A stretch of 64,000 nt of DNA from an uncultured Kordiimonas sp. (GCA_947503625.1 CANNEK010000007.1:1-64000), one strand, 5' to 3'; shown: positions 1-10,986, counted from the first letter of the stretch. Numbers and translations: made by a program. The notes: generated by a model not told the origin, from the letters alone.

Positions 1-15
1 CACAACCAAACAGTC

Positions 16-47
16 AAAAGGCGTCCCTTATGGGGCGCCTTTTGCTG
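16..47. terminator. Intrinsic terminator after a tRNA-like 3' end
   Basis: The window opens with cacaacca, which resembles a tRNA 3' end. It is followed by a GGCGTCCC/GGGGCGCC hairpin flanked by A and T runs, so the structure could terminate transcription in both directions. It is the first unit of a junction array of tRNA 3' ends and terminators. Confidence 0.75.
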
Positions 48-57
48 TTATGGGGTC

Positions 58-152
58 GCGGATTTTAACTGCCGTTCGGACCGACGAACAAAGTGAGGAA
101 GGTCAACGTGAGAGGCAACGCCTCGATACGGTAAACCATACTCTCGTAATCA
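58..152 (+). repeat. tRNA-3'-end-linked structured repeat, copy 1
   Basis: This copy is diverged. GTTCGG lies at 74-79, GGTCAACG at 101-108, a GAGGC-AAC-GCCTC hairpin follows, then GGTAA, and it ends in ATACTCTCGTAATCA, a decayed form of CTACTCCCGCAACCA. The pair GACC/GGTC replaces GCC/GGC of other copies, which is a compensating change. Confidence 0.6.
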
Positions 153-190
153 ACAAAAAACCCTGGTCCTCCGGACTGGGGTTTTTTGTT
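152..190. terminator. Bidirectional intrinsic terminator
   Basis: A long near-perfect hairpin pairs AACAAAAAACCC with GGGTTTTTTGTT around a GGTCC-tcc-GGACC core. Nearly the same terminator follows the tRNA 3' ends at 8502 and 9834. Confidence 0.85.
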
Positions 191-200
191 AGCTGGGGTT

Positions 201-290
201 CCGGACTTGAACCTATGTTCGGTCGAAGCAAAGCGGAGGCAACACGAGGAGGCGCAAGTCCCGCAGTGGTAAATCCTACTTCCGAAACCA
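201..290 (+). repeat. tRNA-3'-end-linked structured repeat, copy 2
   Basis: This copy has GTTCGGTCGAAGC, GGAGGCAAC, a CACGAGG/CCGCAGTG stem, GGTAA and the tRNA-like end ATCCTACTTCCGAAACCA, closing at 290. It is closely similar to the copy at 8550-8626. No protein-coding gene is supported anywhere in 1-492. Confidence 0.7.
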
Positions 291-296
291 AAGTCA

Positions 297-336
297 AAAC
301 GCCTCAGTCCTCTTGGACTGGGGCGTTTGCTTTTTG
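297..336 (+). terminator. Intrinsic terminator
   Basis: An AAACGCCtCAGTCC/GGACTGgGGCGTTT hairpin is followed by a T-rich run. It closes repeat copy 2 in the junction array. The remaining bases up to the LysR gene show nothing else recognisable. Confidence 0.8.
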
Positions 337-492
337 TCTGCAACGGCGCCTAAACGGATCGCAAATCTTGTCAAATCAAAGCTTGCATCTTATTCCTTTC
401 GGGAATGACGACATAACTGTTTAGAATAATTTTGAATGGCTGTGTCTTCGGATGTAAGTCAACAATAGGCTAAGCTTTGGCGGGAGTGGCGA

Positions 493-1383
493 ATGCGCCC
501 TAAACCAAAACATTTGGAAAGCTTTCGCGAGATCATGCGCACAGGATCTGTGACGGATGCAGCGCACAATTTGGGCCTAACTCAATCTGCGGTCAGCCGC
601 CAGCTTGCTCAGCTCGAGTCAGAACTGAACCTGGAGCTTTTTTACCGCGACAAGGGCCGCCTCACCCCTCTGCCGGAAGCGATAGAGTTATGTAAAGAGG
701 TGGACCTGGCGCTATCCAGCTTTGATCGCATTGAGCTGCTGGCGGATGACCTACGAACCCTGGCGAAAGGCCAGCTTCGTGTTGTCGGCCCCCCGAGCTT
801 TGTCGAAGGAGTTTTGGCAGGCGCGATATCGAGTTTTCTGGAGACCCATCCGGACATCAAGTTCATTGTAGACTCGCGCAATCATGAAACAATTGTTGAG
901 CAAGCAGTTTGCCGCGCCGTCGATTGCGCGTTTGTAAAATTGCCGGTTTCGCACCCCAATTTGATGGTAGAAAACATTGTATCGGCTGGAACCGTGTGCG
1001 TGCTGCCGGGGGGGCATCGCCTCGCCCAAAACAGTGTGATCACGCCGGCTGATTTGAAAGAAGAGCCGTTGATTTTGCTCGGCAAAGGTAAGGCGTTTCA
1101 GCGCCAGGTCCAGGCCGCGTTTCGTGAAGCCGGCGTATGGATGACCGTAAAGGTTGAAACGCATGCCATTGGCGCTTCCTGTGCTCTGGCGGCGCGCGGC
1201 GTCGGTATAGCGTTTGTGAATGAACTGATGGGGCGCACTTATGCAGATTTTGGGGTCAAGCTAATCCCATTCAGGCCAAATATTGAACATAGATACGCGC
1301 TCGTTGCATCGTCACAAATTCCCATGTCACGGGCTGCGACCACATTCCTCAATCATTGCAAAAACTACTTTGCCAGCGAATAA
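493..1383 (+). CDS. LysR-family transcriptional regulator
   Basis: This 296-residue protein has the full LysR layout. An N-terminal winged helix-turn-helix occupies residues 1-60 (SVTDAAHNLGLTQSAVSRQL), a linker helix follows, and a periplasmic-binding-protein-like effector domain runs to the end. A GGGAG ribosome site at 482-486 lies six bases before the ATG. It is the only regulator in segment I, so it probably senses the substrate handled by the downstream receptor, CocE-type hydrolase and permease. That link is inferred from position; no LysR box was resolved. Its ligand cannot be named from sequence. Confidence 0.9.
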   Translation: MRPKPKHLESFREIMRTGSVTDAAHNLGLTQSAVSRQLAQLESELNLELFYRDKGRLTPLPEAIELCKEVDLALSSFDRIELLADDLRTLAKGQLRVVGPPSFVEGVLAGAISSFLETHPDIKFIVDSRNHETIVEQAVCRAVDCAFVKLPVSHPNLMVENIVSAGTVCVLPGGHRLAQNSVITPADLKEEPLILLGKGKAFQRQVQAAFREAGVWMTVKVETHAIGASCALAARGVGIAFVNELMGRTYADFGVKLIPFRPNIEHRYALVASSQIPMSRAATTFLNHCKNYFASE

Positions 1384-1491
1384 GCGTTCCATTCCAGCTG
1401 CGCATGGCGAGCCCAACAATACTCATAAGATTGTTTAATCTGCCGTTGGAACCCAAACTCCCGGTAATTCGATTTATTTCCGGGAGGAACG

Positions 1492-1779
1492 GTGATGAAT
1501 ATGCAATCTGCGGGACAGTTTTTTGATGAATTGGCAGGTGGTTCAATCGGCGCAAAAAGAACCTTCGAAATCAGCGTTTTTAACAAAGATGTCCGTGCTG
1601 ATCTCAAGGACAATCGTGATCACCCAATCTACAGTGACCGCTGGTGCAATGCTCAGCGCCAACTACTGACTGTTTGCGACGAAATTGAGTTAGCCAAAAA
1701 GCTGTCGGAGCTTTTTCCGGTGAAACAGGGCTTCGTGATCGAAGCCATCGTTGAAAAGGCATGGCCGCCTGCTGGCTAG
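1492..1779 (+). CDS. Small hypothetical protein (95 aa)
   Basis: A short reading frame with a strong GGGAGGAAC ribosome site at 1482-1490. It could start at GTG 1492 or ATG 1495. The predicted soluble protein is mixed in charge and has no signal peptide, membrane segment or motif that I recognise. It lies between the LysR gene and the receptor gene on the same strand. The good ribosome site and isolated position support a real gene, but no function can be given. Confidence 0.55.
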   Translation: MMNMQSAGQFFDELAGGSIGAKRTFEISVFNKDVRADLKDNRDHPIYSDRWCNAQRQLLTVCDEIELAKKLSELFPVKQGFVIEAIVEKAWPPAG

Positions 1780-2066
1780 CGGACAGCTTGCATAGTCTCC
1801 ACCCCATAGCTTCCATCAAAGTTGATGGAAGAATTCTTCTTCTTTCATAGATAGCTCGCTTATTCTTCTCTGGAATCAGTTGTTAACTGGTTGCGTGCCA
1901 GATTTTTAACTAAAATCGCACATTAATGGATTTACCCTGATTATGAATTTCTGGAATGCATACCCAAATAAATTTCATAATGTTGAATGGCTTGCGAGGC
2001 ATCACATAGCTTGCCCTTGTCTACGAAAAAGCGGGGCCAAGCCCTGCCGGGAATTGGGAGGGTAAT

Positions 2067-4838
2067 ATGGATTCCAACAAAGTGAGACAATCGCGACTGG
2101 CGGTTTTAGCTGCGAGCACAATGATAAGCTCCGGCTTGATTTGTGTGTCTGCCAGTGCTCAGGACAAGGCGGATACCACCGAATTTGAAGAGATTGTTGT
2201 GACCGGTTCACACATTCGTCGTTCCGGGTATGAAGGCCGTGCCCCCATTCAGGTGATTGACCGCGACGCGTTTCAGCAACAGGGTGCGTCAACCATCATT
2301 GATATCGCCAGAAACCTGACAGTGAACACTGGCTCGTTCATTACGCAGGAAACCGGCAGCCTCATCGGTACGTCGCAGTTCAACGTGCGCGGCCTCGGTA
2401 CCGGCTCAACCCTCGTACTCATCAATGGTCGTAGGGCCGGTAAGTCTGCGACAGCAGATGGCAGCGGCAACCAATTCTTCGATGTTAACCAGCTGCCATT
2501 GATGGTCATTGAACGCATCGATGTGCAAACAGACGGTGCATCCGCAACGTATGGCTCAGAGGCTGTGGGCGGCGTTGTAAACATCGTTACCCGTAAAGGG
2601 TTTGATGGTCTTGAAATGATGGGCCGCTATGAAAACTCCAGCAACTCAGCCTATTCTCTCAATGCCGCATTTGGGCAGGAAGGGGACCGTGGGAGTTTTG
2701 CCCTTTATGGAACCTACTATCACCAGACGCGGAACAGTCGCTCTGACTTTGACTGGCTCAACGAGCGCGTTTCAGATGCACGTTTCCTCTCTTCAAACGG
2801 CATGCCGGGCAACTTCCAATTGGCGTTACTGGACCCAGACACTGGTGCATTTGCGGGCACCTCTGGCGGTGAAAACCCTGATCCAGATTGTATTGCTGGC
2901 GGAGGTGTCACCATTGAAGGCAGCAGCCGATGCCGCGCCAACTTCAGGGATCAGGTGTCCATTATCCCTGAGGAAAGCCGGGTGCAGTTGTTCGCCGAAG
3001 GTAGCTACAACATCTCCGACACGATCCGCGCTTACGGCGAAATGCATTTCTCCAATAACGAGATCAGCCGTACGCAGGGTACGAGCCTGTTCGACCGCGG
3101 GGAGGCGGGCGGCCGTATGCTGGTGCCAGCAGACCACCCCTTCAACTTCTGGGTTTCTGACGGCGCTGACGGAATCACTTACATTGACCCGAGCCAATGG
3201 GACAATGGCGTCCACACGGCTGTGCCACTCAGGGTTCGCGGGCGACCATTCGGTGTGGAAGAGTTTTTTGCCACTGATTTTGACCAGGACCTGGAATTCC
3301 GCCTCAACTATTTCCGAGCGCTTGGCGGGGTTGTGTTTGATCTTGGCGATAGTTGGCAGGCCGACGTTTCGTACGTTTACAACAAGTCAGAGTGGCGGCA
3401 GGCTACACCTTTTCAGTATGTGGCGGCGAACCTGAATGCAGCTTTGGCTGACGGATCCTACAACCCGTTTGGCACAAGGATTGTTAGTCCTTCTCTGGTT
3501 TCACCGAAAGACGGCAGCAGCACCGCTGGTATCACAGAAGGTGTGCTGAACAATGTCACCTATACGGAAGTGGATGAAGCGGAGGCAACGCAAGCGGTTC
3601 TTGATGTGGTGATCAGTGGGGATGCGTTTGAGTTCAACGGCATGCCCGTTGGCGTGGCGATTGGTGGTCAGTACCGCGAAGAGACATATTTCTTCCGGCA
3701 GGACGCCTTGACCCAAGCGGGTCTCGGTGGACGCAACAACGAGTCTGTTGCCGACATTGACGGTGATCAGGATGTTTATGCAGCCTTCGCCGAGGTCTTG
3801 TTTCCTGTCTCGGATACCTTCGAGATTTCCGCTGCTATTCGCCGAGAAGAATTTGGAGGGGGCATAGGGACCACAACCGACCCCAAAATCTCGGCACGTT
3901 GGCAGGCAACAGACACGATCGCTATTCGTGCGACATACGGCACGGCTTTCCAAGCGCCATCTGTGCGCCAAACCGGCGAGTCTGTCAGCACGGCTTTTAT
4001 CAATGATCCATTCACCGCCGATGCCAACGGCACTTTGGTATGTGGGGGAAGCACCGCTCAGAACAATACAGTCATCAGGACCGGCGGTGACGAAAATCTC
4101 AATCCGCAATCTGCGAAAAACTTTAATGCTGGACTTGTGATCACACCAGCAAGTGGATTCAGTTTGTCACTTGACTACTGGCGCTTTGACTATAGCGGCC
4201 TTATCAGGCCAGATGCTAACCCACAGGCCATTGTGGATGCTGACTGCGCGGACGATGGCATCGCCAACGATCCCAGAGTTACAAGGTCGGCCAGCGGACA
4301 GCTATCGGGTATCAGCGTGTCGTTCATCAATACGGGCAATGTTGTCACTGACGGCTTGGACGCTCGCCTAGGCTATAATTTCGGTGAAACTGAAGCTGGC
4401 AACTTCTCTCTGGACGGCACCGTCAGCTACGTCAACAAGTTCGATATTTCCAGCGACGATGGCACCGTTATTGACGGGGCAGGAAGCAGAAACTTCTCTA
4501 ATCCATTTGCGTCTGTCCCCAAGTGGCGTGCGAACGGAACAGTAGCTTGGCAAAACGGTAGTCATTCAGCCACTGCTACGGTCAGATACATCAGTAGCTA
4601 TCTGAATGACCAGCTCGATGACGGGTCCCGAGTGAACGCTTGGACGTCATTGGACATGAGATATGGCTTAGCGCTTGATGGCTTGACCGGTGTGCCTGCA
4701 GTTTTGTCTGTCGGCGTAAACAATGTCTTCGACAGAGATCCACCGTCGCTAGGGCAAGATGTTCGACCAGGATATGATGCCAACGTTCATGACGTTCGCG
4801 GGCGCCTTTTATATAGTGAACTCTCATTCCGGTTTTAG
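2067..4838 (+). CDS. TonB-dependent outer-membrane receptor
   Basis: The 923-residue protein starts at an ATG behind GGGAGGGT and has a signal peptide cleaved near SASAQ (about residue 31). A TonB box of EEIVVTG type and a plug domain (residues about 45-175, with the QTDGASATYGSEAVGGVVNI signature) follow. A large beta-barrel ends in the aromatic C-terminus SELSFRF needed for outer-membrane insertion. There is no N-terminal STN signalling domain, so it is a plain transporter. A strong terminator separates it from the hydrolase gene, yet the two very likely act together: the receptor would import the compound that the CocE-type enzyme cleaves. The substrate is unknown. Confidence 0.93.
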   Translation: MDSNKVRQSRLAVLAASTMISSGLICVSASAQDKADTTEFEEIVVTGSHIRRSGYEGRAPIQVIDRDAFQQQGASTIIDIARNLTVNTGSFITQETGSLIGTSQFNVRGLGTGSTLVLINGRRAGKSATADGSGNQFFDVNQLPLMVIERIDVQTDGASATYGSEAVGGVVNIVTRKGFDGLEMMGRYENSSNSAYSLNAAFGQEGDRGSFALYGTYYHQTRNSRSDFDWLNERVSDARFLSSNGMPGNFQLALLDPDTGAFAGTSGGENPDPDCIAGGGVTIEGSSRCRANFRDQVSIIPEESRVQLFAEGSYNISDTIRAYGEMHFSNNEISRTQGTSLFDRGEAGGRMLVPADHPFNFWVSDGADGITYIDPSQWDNGVHTAVPLRVRGRPFGVEEFFATDFDQDLEFRLNYFRALGGVVFDLGDSWQADVSYVYNKSEWRQATPFQYVAANLNAALADGSYNPFGTRIVSPSLVSPKDGSSTAGITEGVLNNVTYTEVDEAEATQAVLDVVISGDAFEFNGMPVGVAIGGQYREETYFFRQDALTQAGLGGRNNESVADIDGDQDVYAAFAEVLFPVSDTFEISAAIRREEFGGGIGTTTDPKISARWQATDTIAIRATYGTAFQAPSVRQTGESVSTAFINDPFTADANGTLVCGGSTAQNNTVIRTGGDENLNPQSAKNFNAGLVITPASGFSLSLDYWRFDYSGLIRPDANPQAIVDADCADDGIANDPRVTRSASGQLSGISVSFINTGNVVTDGLDARLGYNFGETEAGNFSLDGTVSYVNKFDISSDDGTVIDGAGSRNFSNPFASVPKWRANGTVAWQNGSHSATATVRYISSYLNDQLDDGSRVNAWTSLDMRYGLALDGLTGVPAVLSVGVNNVFDRDPPSLGQDVRPGYDANVHDVRGRLLYSELSFRF

Positions 4839-4855
4839 TACCGTTGAAAACGAAT

Positions 4856-4905
4856 ATGTTCTCGCTCGGGCTTCCCCAAAAACGGCTTGAGCGAGAACAT
4901 TTCTT
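4856..4905 (+). terminator. Hairpin terminator between receptor and hydrolase genes
   Basis: A perfect 12-bp stem, ATGTTCTCGCTC (4856-4867) with GAGCGAGAACAT (4889-4900), is followed by TTTCTT. It probably reduces read-through from the receptor gene and sets different expression levels for the two genes. Confidence 0.75.
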
Positions 4906-4936
4906 CAAACTATCAACGGAATTGTGAGGGTTGTTG

Positions 4937-6823
4937 ATGACCGGTGTAGTTCAAGAAGTATCCGTTATTAGGGATGAGATGGTGCCAATGCGCGACGGCG
5001 TAAAACTGGCAACGGATATCTATCTTCCTTGCGGCTCTTTAAGCAAAAGGAACGGCGGTCGTTGGCCGGTACTGATGGAACGAACACCGTACAACAAGCG
5101 TGGCCTCAATCGGTCAGAGAGAACCGCAAAACACCCCAGTCCAATGGATCGTATAGCTGTAGCCAGTTGGTTCGCTCATAAAGGCTATGTCGTCGTCTTG
5201 CAGGATTGTCGAGGCCGATATGGCTCCGAGGGCAATTTCACCAAATACATCAATGAATCCGAGGACGGCTACGACACGCTTGAATGGGTAACGCGCCAGC
5301 CCTGGTGCAACGGTAAAATCGGCATGTTTGGTGTGTCTTACGGAGCTCACACGCAGATTGCAGCTGCGTGTCTAAATCCGCCCGGATTGAAATCGCTGTT
5401 CATGGATAGTGGCGGCTTTGCAAGCGCCTATCATGGCGGTATTCGTCGCGGCGGCGCGTTCGAGATGAAGCAGGTAACATGGGCGCACAAGCATGCGCTC
5501 CTGAGCCCCAGAACGCAGCAGGACCCGGCTCGGAAGAGAGCACTTGAGAATATTGTCTTACAGGACTGGTTCCAGAAGCTGCCTTGGCGCCGGGGGCACT
5601 CTCCGCTGGCTGCAGTACCAGAATATGAGGCCTATCTCTTCGAACAGTGGGAAAACGCTGACTTTGGACCCTACTGGCAACAGATGGGTGTATCCGCAGT
5701 TGACCACTATGATGCCATGCCTGACATTCCGGTCATGATCCTTAATAGTTGGTATGACCCTTATGTGGGCTCATGCACGGCCAATTATCTGGGGATGAAG
5801 CAGGCCAAAACTGCGCCGACATTCCTAACGATGGGGCCATGGCTCCATGGTCAAAGGTCGTTTTCTTACGCCGGTGATGTAGACTTTGGCGAACAGGCGG
5901 TTTTTGAGAATGCCTTTGGTGTTAGTTACCTCGAGTACCGATTGAAGTGGTTTAATAGGACCCTGAAAGATCAGGTAGAGCCTCTGTTCAGTGAGGATGA
6001 GCCCATTACGCTGTTTGTTATGGGTGGCGGGGATGGCAAATCCGACACTGCCGGGCGCCTCAGTCATGGAGGAGCATGGCAAAAATCCACCGATTGGCCG
6101 GTACCAGAGATGGCGGCCCAGCCATTCTATTTGCGCTCAGGTGGTCGTCTCTCACCCCACCAACCCATGTCCGATGAGGTTCCAGAGAGTTTTGAATTTG
6201 ACCCCCGTCAGCCCACCCCAACAATTGGCGGTGCGATCACCTCCGGGGAACCCGTAATGGTGGGCGGCGCGTTTGACCAGAGGGAAAATGACGCCTTTCT
6301 GGGGTGTGTTTCGCCGAGCCGCGATTTAAAGGATAGGCCAGATGTGCTTTCCTTTTCGACCGAACCTCTTGCGGAGGAAATGGTTTTGGTTGGACCTGTC
6401 AGTGCCAAGCTGTGGGTGTCTTCTGACTGCCCAGATACAGATTTCGTGCTAAAGCTAATTGATGTTCATCCGCCGACACCAGATTTCCCAGATGGCTTTG
6501 CAATGAATATTACCGATGGAATTTTGCGCCTTCGCTACCGTAACAGCTGGAGTAAGCCTGAGTTGGCGACACCTGAAGAGGTTTACGAAATAGAGATCGA
6601 GCTGCAGGCGACCGCTAATCGCTTTAAGAAGGGCCACCAAATCAGGGTGGATATTGCAAGTTGCAACTTCCCCCAATTTGATCTGAATCCAAACACGGGA
6701 GAGACAGGTGCAAGCTGGGCCAAAACTTTAACAGCGTTGAACCGCGTTTTTATGGACAGAAGGCGACCTTCACACGTCAGTTTGCCTTTGGTGCCGAGCA
6801 GGGAGAGCTGCCATGAAAATTGA
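4937..6823 (+). CDS. CocE/NonD-family alpha/beta hydrolase
   Basis: A hydrolase of about 628 residues with an N-terminal acyl-hydrolase fold and a C-terminal X-Pro dipeptidyl-peptidase-like jelly roll. The nucleophile elbow GVSYGAH gives the catalytic Ser, SWYDPYVGS the Asp and GPWLHGQ the His. The family cleaves esters or amides of hydrophobic acyl compounds, for example cocaine esterase and glutaryl-7-ACA acylases. No signal peptide is evident. TTG codons at 4931 and 4934 precede the ATG at 4937; the ATG has the better spacing from GAGGG. The gene overlaps the permease by 11 bases, so the two are translationally coupled and likely form one uptake-and-cleavage unit. Confidence 0.9.
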   Translation: MTGVVQEVSVIRDEMVPMRDGVKLATDIYLPCGSLSKRNGGRWPVLMERTPYNKRGLNRSERTAKHPSPMDRIAVASWFAHKGYVVVLQDCRGRYGSEGNFTKYINESEDGYDTLEWVTRQPWCNGKIGMFGVSYGAHTQIAAACLNPPGLKSLFMDSGGFASAYHGGIRRGGAFEMKQVTWAHKHALLSPRTQQDPARKRALENIVLQDWFQKLPWRRGHSPLAAVPEYEAYLFEQWENADFGPYWQQMGVSAVDHYDAMPDIPVMILNSWYDPYVGSCTANYLGMKQAKTAPTFLTMGPWLHGQRSFSYAGDVDFGEQAVFENAFGVSYLEYRLKWFNRTLKDQVEPLFSEDEPITLFVMGGGDGKSDTAGRLSHGGAWQKSTDWPVPEMAAQPFYLRSGGRLSPHQPMSDEVPESFEFDPRQPTPTIGGAITSGEPVMVGGAFDQRENDAFLGCVSPSRDLKDRPDVLSFSTEPLAEEMVLVGPVSAKLWVSSDCPDTDFVLKLIDVHPPTPDFPDGFAMNITDGILRLRYRNSWSKPELATPEEVYEIEIELQATANRFKKGHQIRVDIASCNFPQFDLNPNTGETGASWAKTLTALNRVFMDRRRPSHVSLPLVPSRESCHEN

Positions 6824-8249
6824 CGCCGATGCGAGCGAACAAGACTTAAGCGTTGATGAGGTCAAAGCTGCCGCGCGGGAAAAAACGACAAATCCGATCG
6901 TTATTTTGCTCGGTATTCTCTTGCTCGCCGTTGTGATGACTTTCTTTGTCGAGTCAGGTTCTTTTGAGCGTAACGGAAAACTCGTGGTGCCTGACAGCTT
7001 TGTCGTTCTTGAGAAAGACGCATCGTTAGCCAAGCTCTTCGCTGTACATGCAGAACCCGACGAAGGGACTGCTGAGCCTGTTAGTTTGGTTGGTGCGCTT
7101 CTCGCTATACCCGCGGGCCTCGATAGGGCCTCGGGGCTCATTTTTATGGTTCTGGCGATTGGCGGCATGTTTGGCATTCTGACCAGGTCGGGCGCCATAG
7201 ATGCAGGCCTGGAGCGGTTACTAAGCGTTTTCCAGGGCAATCTATACATCCTTGTGCCGGGTTTGATGATCGTCTTTTCTGCGGGCAGTACGTTCCTTGG
7301 ACTTGCCTCAGAGTATCTTCTCGTTATTCCCATTATGGCTGCGATGGCAGAACGGCTTGGCATGTCGCGCCTCATCGGGTTCGCGATTGTAACGATTGCG
7401 GTGAAAATCGGGTATCTCACATCAGTTACAAATCCGTTGCCACTGACTGTTGCTCAGCCTCTCTTAGGGCTTCAGGTTTTCAGCGGGGCCGATGTGCGTT
7501 TTGTCTTCTATCTTCTGTTTTTGGCGGTTGGAATTGTATTTACGATGGTGATGGTACGACGGCACGGCGGGAACACAGGCGAAACCATCGAGTTTGCGGC
7601 GCATGCCATGTCGACCAGGCACGTGGGGCTTTGGGTAACCCTCGTACTGGGCGTAGCACTGCTCGTATACGGCTCCACCAAATGGCAATGGGACCATGAG
7701 GAGTTATCCGCTTACTACATGGGATTGAGCATTCTGCTTGCCGCCATAAGTGGTATGGGGGCTAGCGGTGCTGCTGACGCATTTGTTTTTGGCATGAAGA
7801 AAGTTCTCATGGCGGCGATGCTGATTGGCGTGGCGACGGCAGTGTCTATAGTTCTGAGCGAAGGCCAAATCCTGGATACCATTGTTAACGCGCTCACAAG
7901 CATGGTGGGAGACGATGGGCCGGTAATCGCTGCACAGGGTATGTTTGTGTCGCAGCTTTTGCTGGATTTTCTAATTCCTTCCACGTCAGGGCAGGCGGCA
8001 GTTAGCATGCCCATTCTGGGCCCAATTGGACAATTGACCGGAGTGCCGGAGCAAACCACGATCATGGCGTTTTTATTCGGCAATGGCCTCACCAACATGA
8101 TTACACCAACCTCTGGAACGCTGCTCGCTTACTTGGCGACCGCACAGGTCAGCTGGACGAGCTGGGCTCGGTTCATACTGCCCCTGTGGGCAATATTCGC
8201 TGTCCTTGCCATGATCCTACTGGGCGTTTCGGTGGAAATAGGGTTTTAG
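6813..8249 (+). CDS. YfcC-family inner-membrane transporter
   Basis: This 478-residue hydrophobic protein has about 11-12 predicted membrane segments and belongs to the YfcC/DcuC-related group. The C-terminal stretch GLTNMITPTSGTLLAYLATA matches the conserved hairpin signature of that group. A soluble insertion lies between the first two membrane segments (about residues 50-90). Family members are thought to move basic amino acids, peptides or dicarboxylates across the inner membrane. Overlap with the hydrolase gene suggests it carries the hydrolysis product. The exact substrate is not inferable. Confidence 0.82.
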   Translation: MKIDADASEQDLSVDEVKAAAREKTTNPIVILLGILLLAVVMTFFVESGSFERNGKLVVPDSFVVLEKDASLAKLFAVHAEPDEGTAEPVSLVGALLAIPAGLDRASGLIFMVLAIGGMFGILTRSGAIDAGLERLLSVFQGNLYILVPGLMIVFSAGSTFLGLASEYLLVIPIMAAMAERLGMSRLIGFAIVTIAVKIGYLTSVTNPLPLTVAQPLLGLQVFSGADVRFVFYLLFLAVGIVFTMVMVRRHGGNTGETIEFAAHAMSTRHVGLWVTLVLGVALLVYGSTKWQWDHEELSAYYMGLSILLAAISGMGASGAADAFVFGMKKVLMAAMLIGVATAVSIVLSEGQILDTIVNALTSMVGDDGPVIAAQGMFVSQLLLDFLIPSTSGQAAVSMPILGPIGQLTGVPEQTTIMAFLFGNGLTNMITPTSGTLLAYLATAQVSWTSWARFILPLWAIFAVLAMILLGVSVEIGF

Positions 8250-8350
8250 TCTAATCCAGCTTTGTGAAATTGCGAGAAGTTAAGTTCTGCGAGATAGAAA
8301 TTTAATGGGGGTGAATAGCCGAATAATTGAGTTAGCTGTTTGATGGAGCT

Positions 8351-8400
8351 TAAAATGAGTACCACGAATTTCAAGACTCACACAAAAATACACACAAAAT
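8351..8400 (+). promoter_or_regulatory. Conserved junction block with ACACAAAA direct repeats (site 1)
   Basis: The segment contains TTAAAATGAGT, then CGAATT, then ACTCACACAAAAATACACACAAAAT. The same arrangement precedes the tRNA-fMet fragments at 30134 and 37602. Tandem short repeats next to an attachment core are typical of integrase arm-binding sites; that role is inferred. No gene is supported between 8250 and 8450. Confidence 0.5.
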
Positions 8401-8452
8401 TTTTCTTCAAAATTTATTATCTATATATTTCATATGTTTAACGCCCTATCAA

Positions 8453-9795
<1,343 letters not shown>

Positions 9796-9833
9796 TATGC
9801 TTGACATCAAAGACAGTCGCTACTCCCAAGACC

Positions 9834-9872
9834 AACAAAAAAACTCTGGTCCTCCGGACCGGGGTTTTTTTT
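9834..9872. terminator. Terminator behind restored tRNA-like end
   Basis: An ACTCTGGTCC-tcc-GGACCGGGGT hairpin between A7 and T8 runs. It follows ACTCCCAAGACCA, the end of copy 3 displaced by the IS110 insertion. Confidence 0.85.
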
Positions 9873-9882
9873 GCATGCCGGA

Positions 9883-9972
9883 TCGCGGATCTAAACTGCC
9901 GTTCGGCCGGAGCGTAGCGGAGGCAACGGACAAGCGACAGCGTATGTCCGGTAAGTCTTGCTCACAAAACCA
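9883..9972 (+). repeat. tRNA-3'-end-linked structured repeat, copy 4
   Basis: This is the clearest copy. It reads GCGGATCTAAACTGCC, GTTCGGCCGGAGC (from 9901), GGCAAC (9922-9927), a perfect CGGACA/TGTCCG stem (9927-9932 with 9945-9950), GGTAAG, and the degenerate tRNA-like end TCTTGCTCACAAAACCA. The stem sequence differs completely from copies 2 and 3 but pairing is kept. About 60 bases with no feature follow. Confidence 0.75.
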
Positions 9973-10032
9973 AATGAAGGATCATGCTACAAAAGGGGTT
10001 TCGTCCGTGTAAATGCCCGTCTGATAGGGCTG

Positions 10033-10986
10033 TCACTTCTTATACAATAAACGTAGTCCGCGAGCTGCAACGATAGCTGGAGTATCCATGTGTCCCATGC
10101 CTTGATGAAGTTCACTATGCAGTTCTAAGCTTGGGTAGTTGCGCGATTGCATAACGCCACCAAGGTGTACATGACCACTAACAATCTTGCCCACGGCTTC
10201 CAGGTAAGGGTCGCTCATTTCCAGTGTGCCTGACCCCAGATAGACTCTGATAGGCAGATCGTCGTGGCTCTTTGCATAGCCGGCTTCCAGTCGAAAAATC
10301 TCACCGTCGCCGTACGCCATCGCAGGGCTGGAAATCAGATATCGTGAAAAAGGCGAGTTATCCTGGAACATGGCCCATGAGGCAAAAAAACCCCCTGCGG
10401 ATACACCAAACAGTCCAAGGTCGTCCTGGTTAATTCGAAATTCGGTTTGCAGGTCGGGCAGCAGCTCGTTCGTGATGAATTTCAGAAAGCGGGGCGCGCC
10501 GCCAACACATTCGATTGTTGAGAGTTCATAGGTATTTTCGCAGAGGTTTGTGATTACCAAACCAAACCGATCTTTCATCTCCCAGTTTGGTGGTGAGAAT
10601 TCATACAGCCTGCGGCGACCATATGCCTTCTGCCCTTCCTCGAACGGTGTACCAATGCTGATGACAATGGGTTGCTCGATACCATCAGGTTGTGCGGCGG
10701 CAACACCGGCGACAATTCCATGCAAGATCGGGAAAACACGGTTGCCATCTGTTACGATAAGGGCCGGATGATTTTTGTTGCTGTCCCGGTTATAGCCCGG
10801 TGGAAGGCCTATGGAGATATCGTAGACCCGGTCCATACCGTCCGATCGATAGCTGAATGATTGCGTGTTTGACGTGGGAAAGGGGCGCGGAGTCAATTTT
10901 GACGTGTCCTCGGCATGACTCGTTTGCAAAAGGCCCGAGCCGAACAACCCCAGAAAAACCACACCATATTTTCGCAGCATAGCCAT
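10033..10986 (-). CDS. Secreted alpha/beta hydrolase (Fes/IroE-like esterase)
   Basis: The 317-residue protein begins at the ATG behind AAGGAT, with signal peptide MAMLRKYGVVFLGLFGSGLL. The mature part is a COG2819-type esterase fold. The nucleophile elbow is GVSAGG, and the catalytic His is probably in HQGMGHMD near the C-terminus. The family includes periplasmic enterobactin/salmochelin esterases. It lies just downstream of the FecA-like receptor and on the same strand. This suggests that it opens an imported ester siderophore or similar ligand in the periplasm, though other esters are possible. Confidence 0.8.
   Translation of the reverse strand: MAMLRKYGVVFLGLFGSGLLQTSHAEDTSKLTPRPFPTSNTQSFSYRSDGMDRVYDISIGLPPGYNRDSNKNHPALIVTDGNRVFPILHGIVAGVAAAQPDGIEQPIVISIGTPFEEGQKAYGRRRLYEFSPPNWEMKDRFGLVITNLCENTYELSTIECVGGAPRFLKFITNELLPDLQTEFRINQDDLGLFGVSAGGFFASWAMFQDNSPFSRYLISSPAMAYGDGEIFRLEAGYAKSHDDLPIRVYLGSGTLEMSDPYLEAVGKIVSGHVHLGGVMQSRNYPSLELHSELHQGMGHMDTPAIVAARGLRLLYKK

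Noticed and set aside
50-424. 124-codon reading frame at the left edge
   Set aside because: It runs through terminator hairpins and repeat copies 1 and 2, so it is a by-product of the repeat array.
2629-3435. 268-codon frame inside the first receptor gene
   Set aside because: It is in another frame of a clear TonB-dependent receptor and has no domain resemblance.
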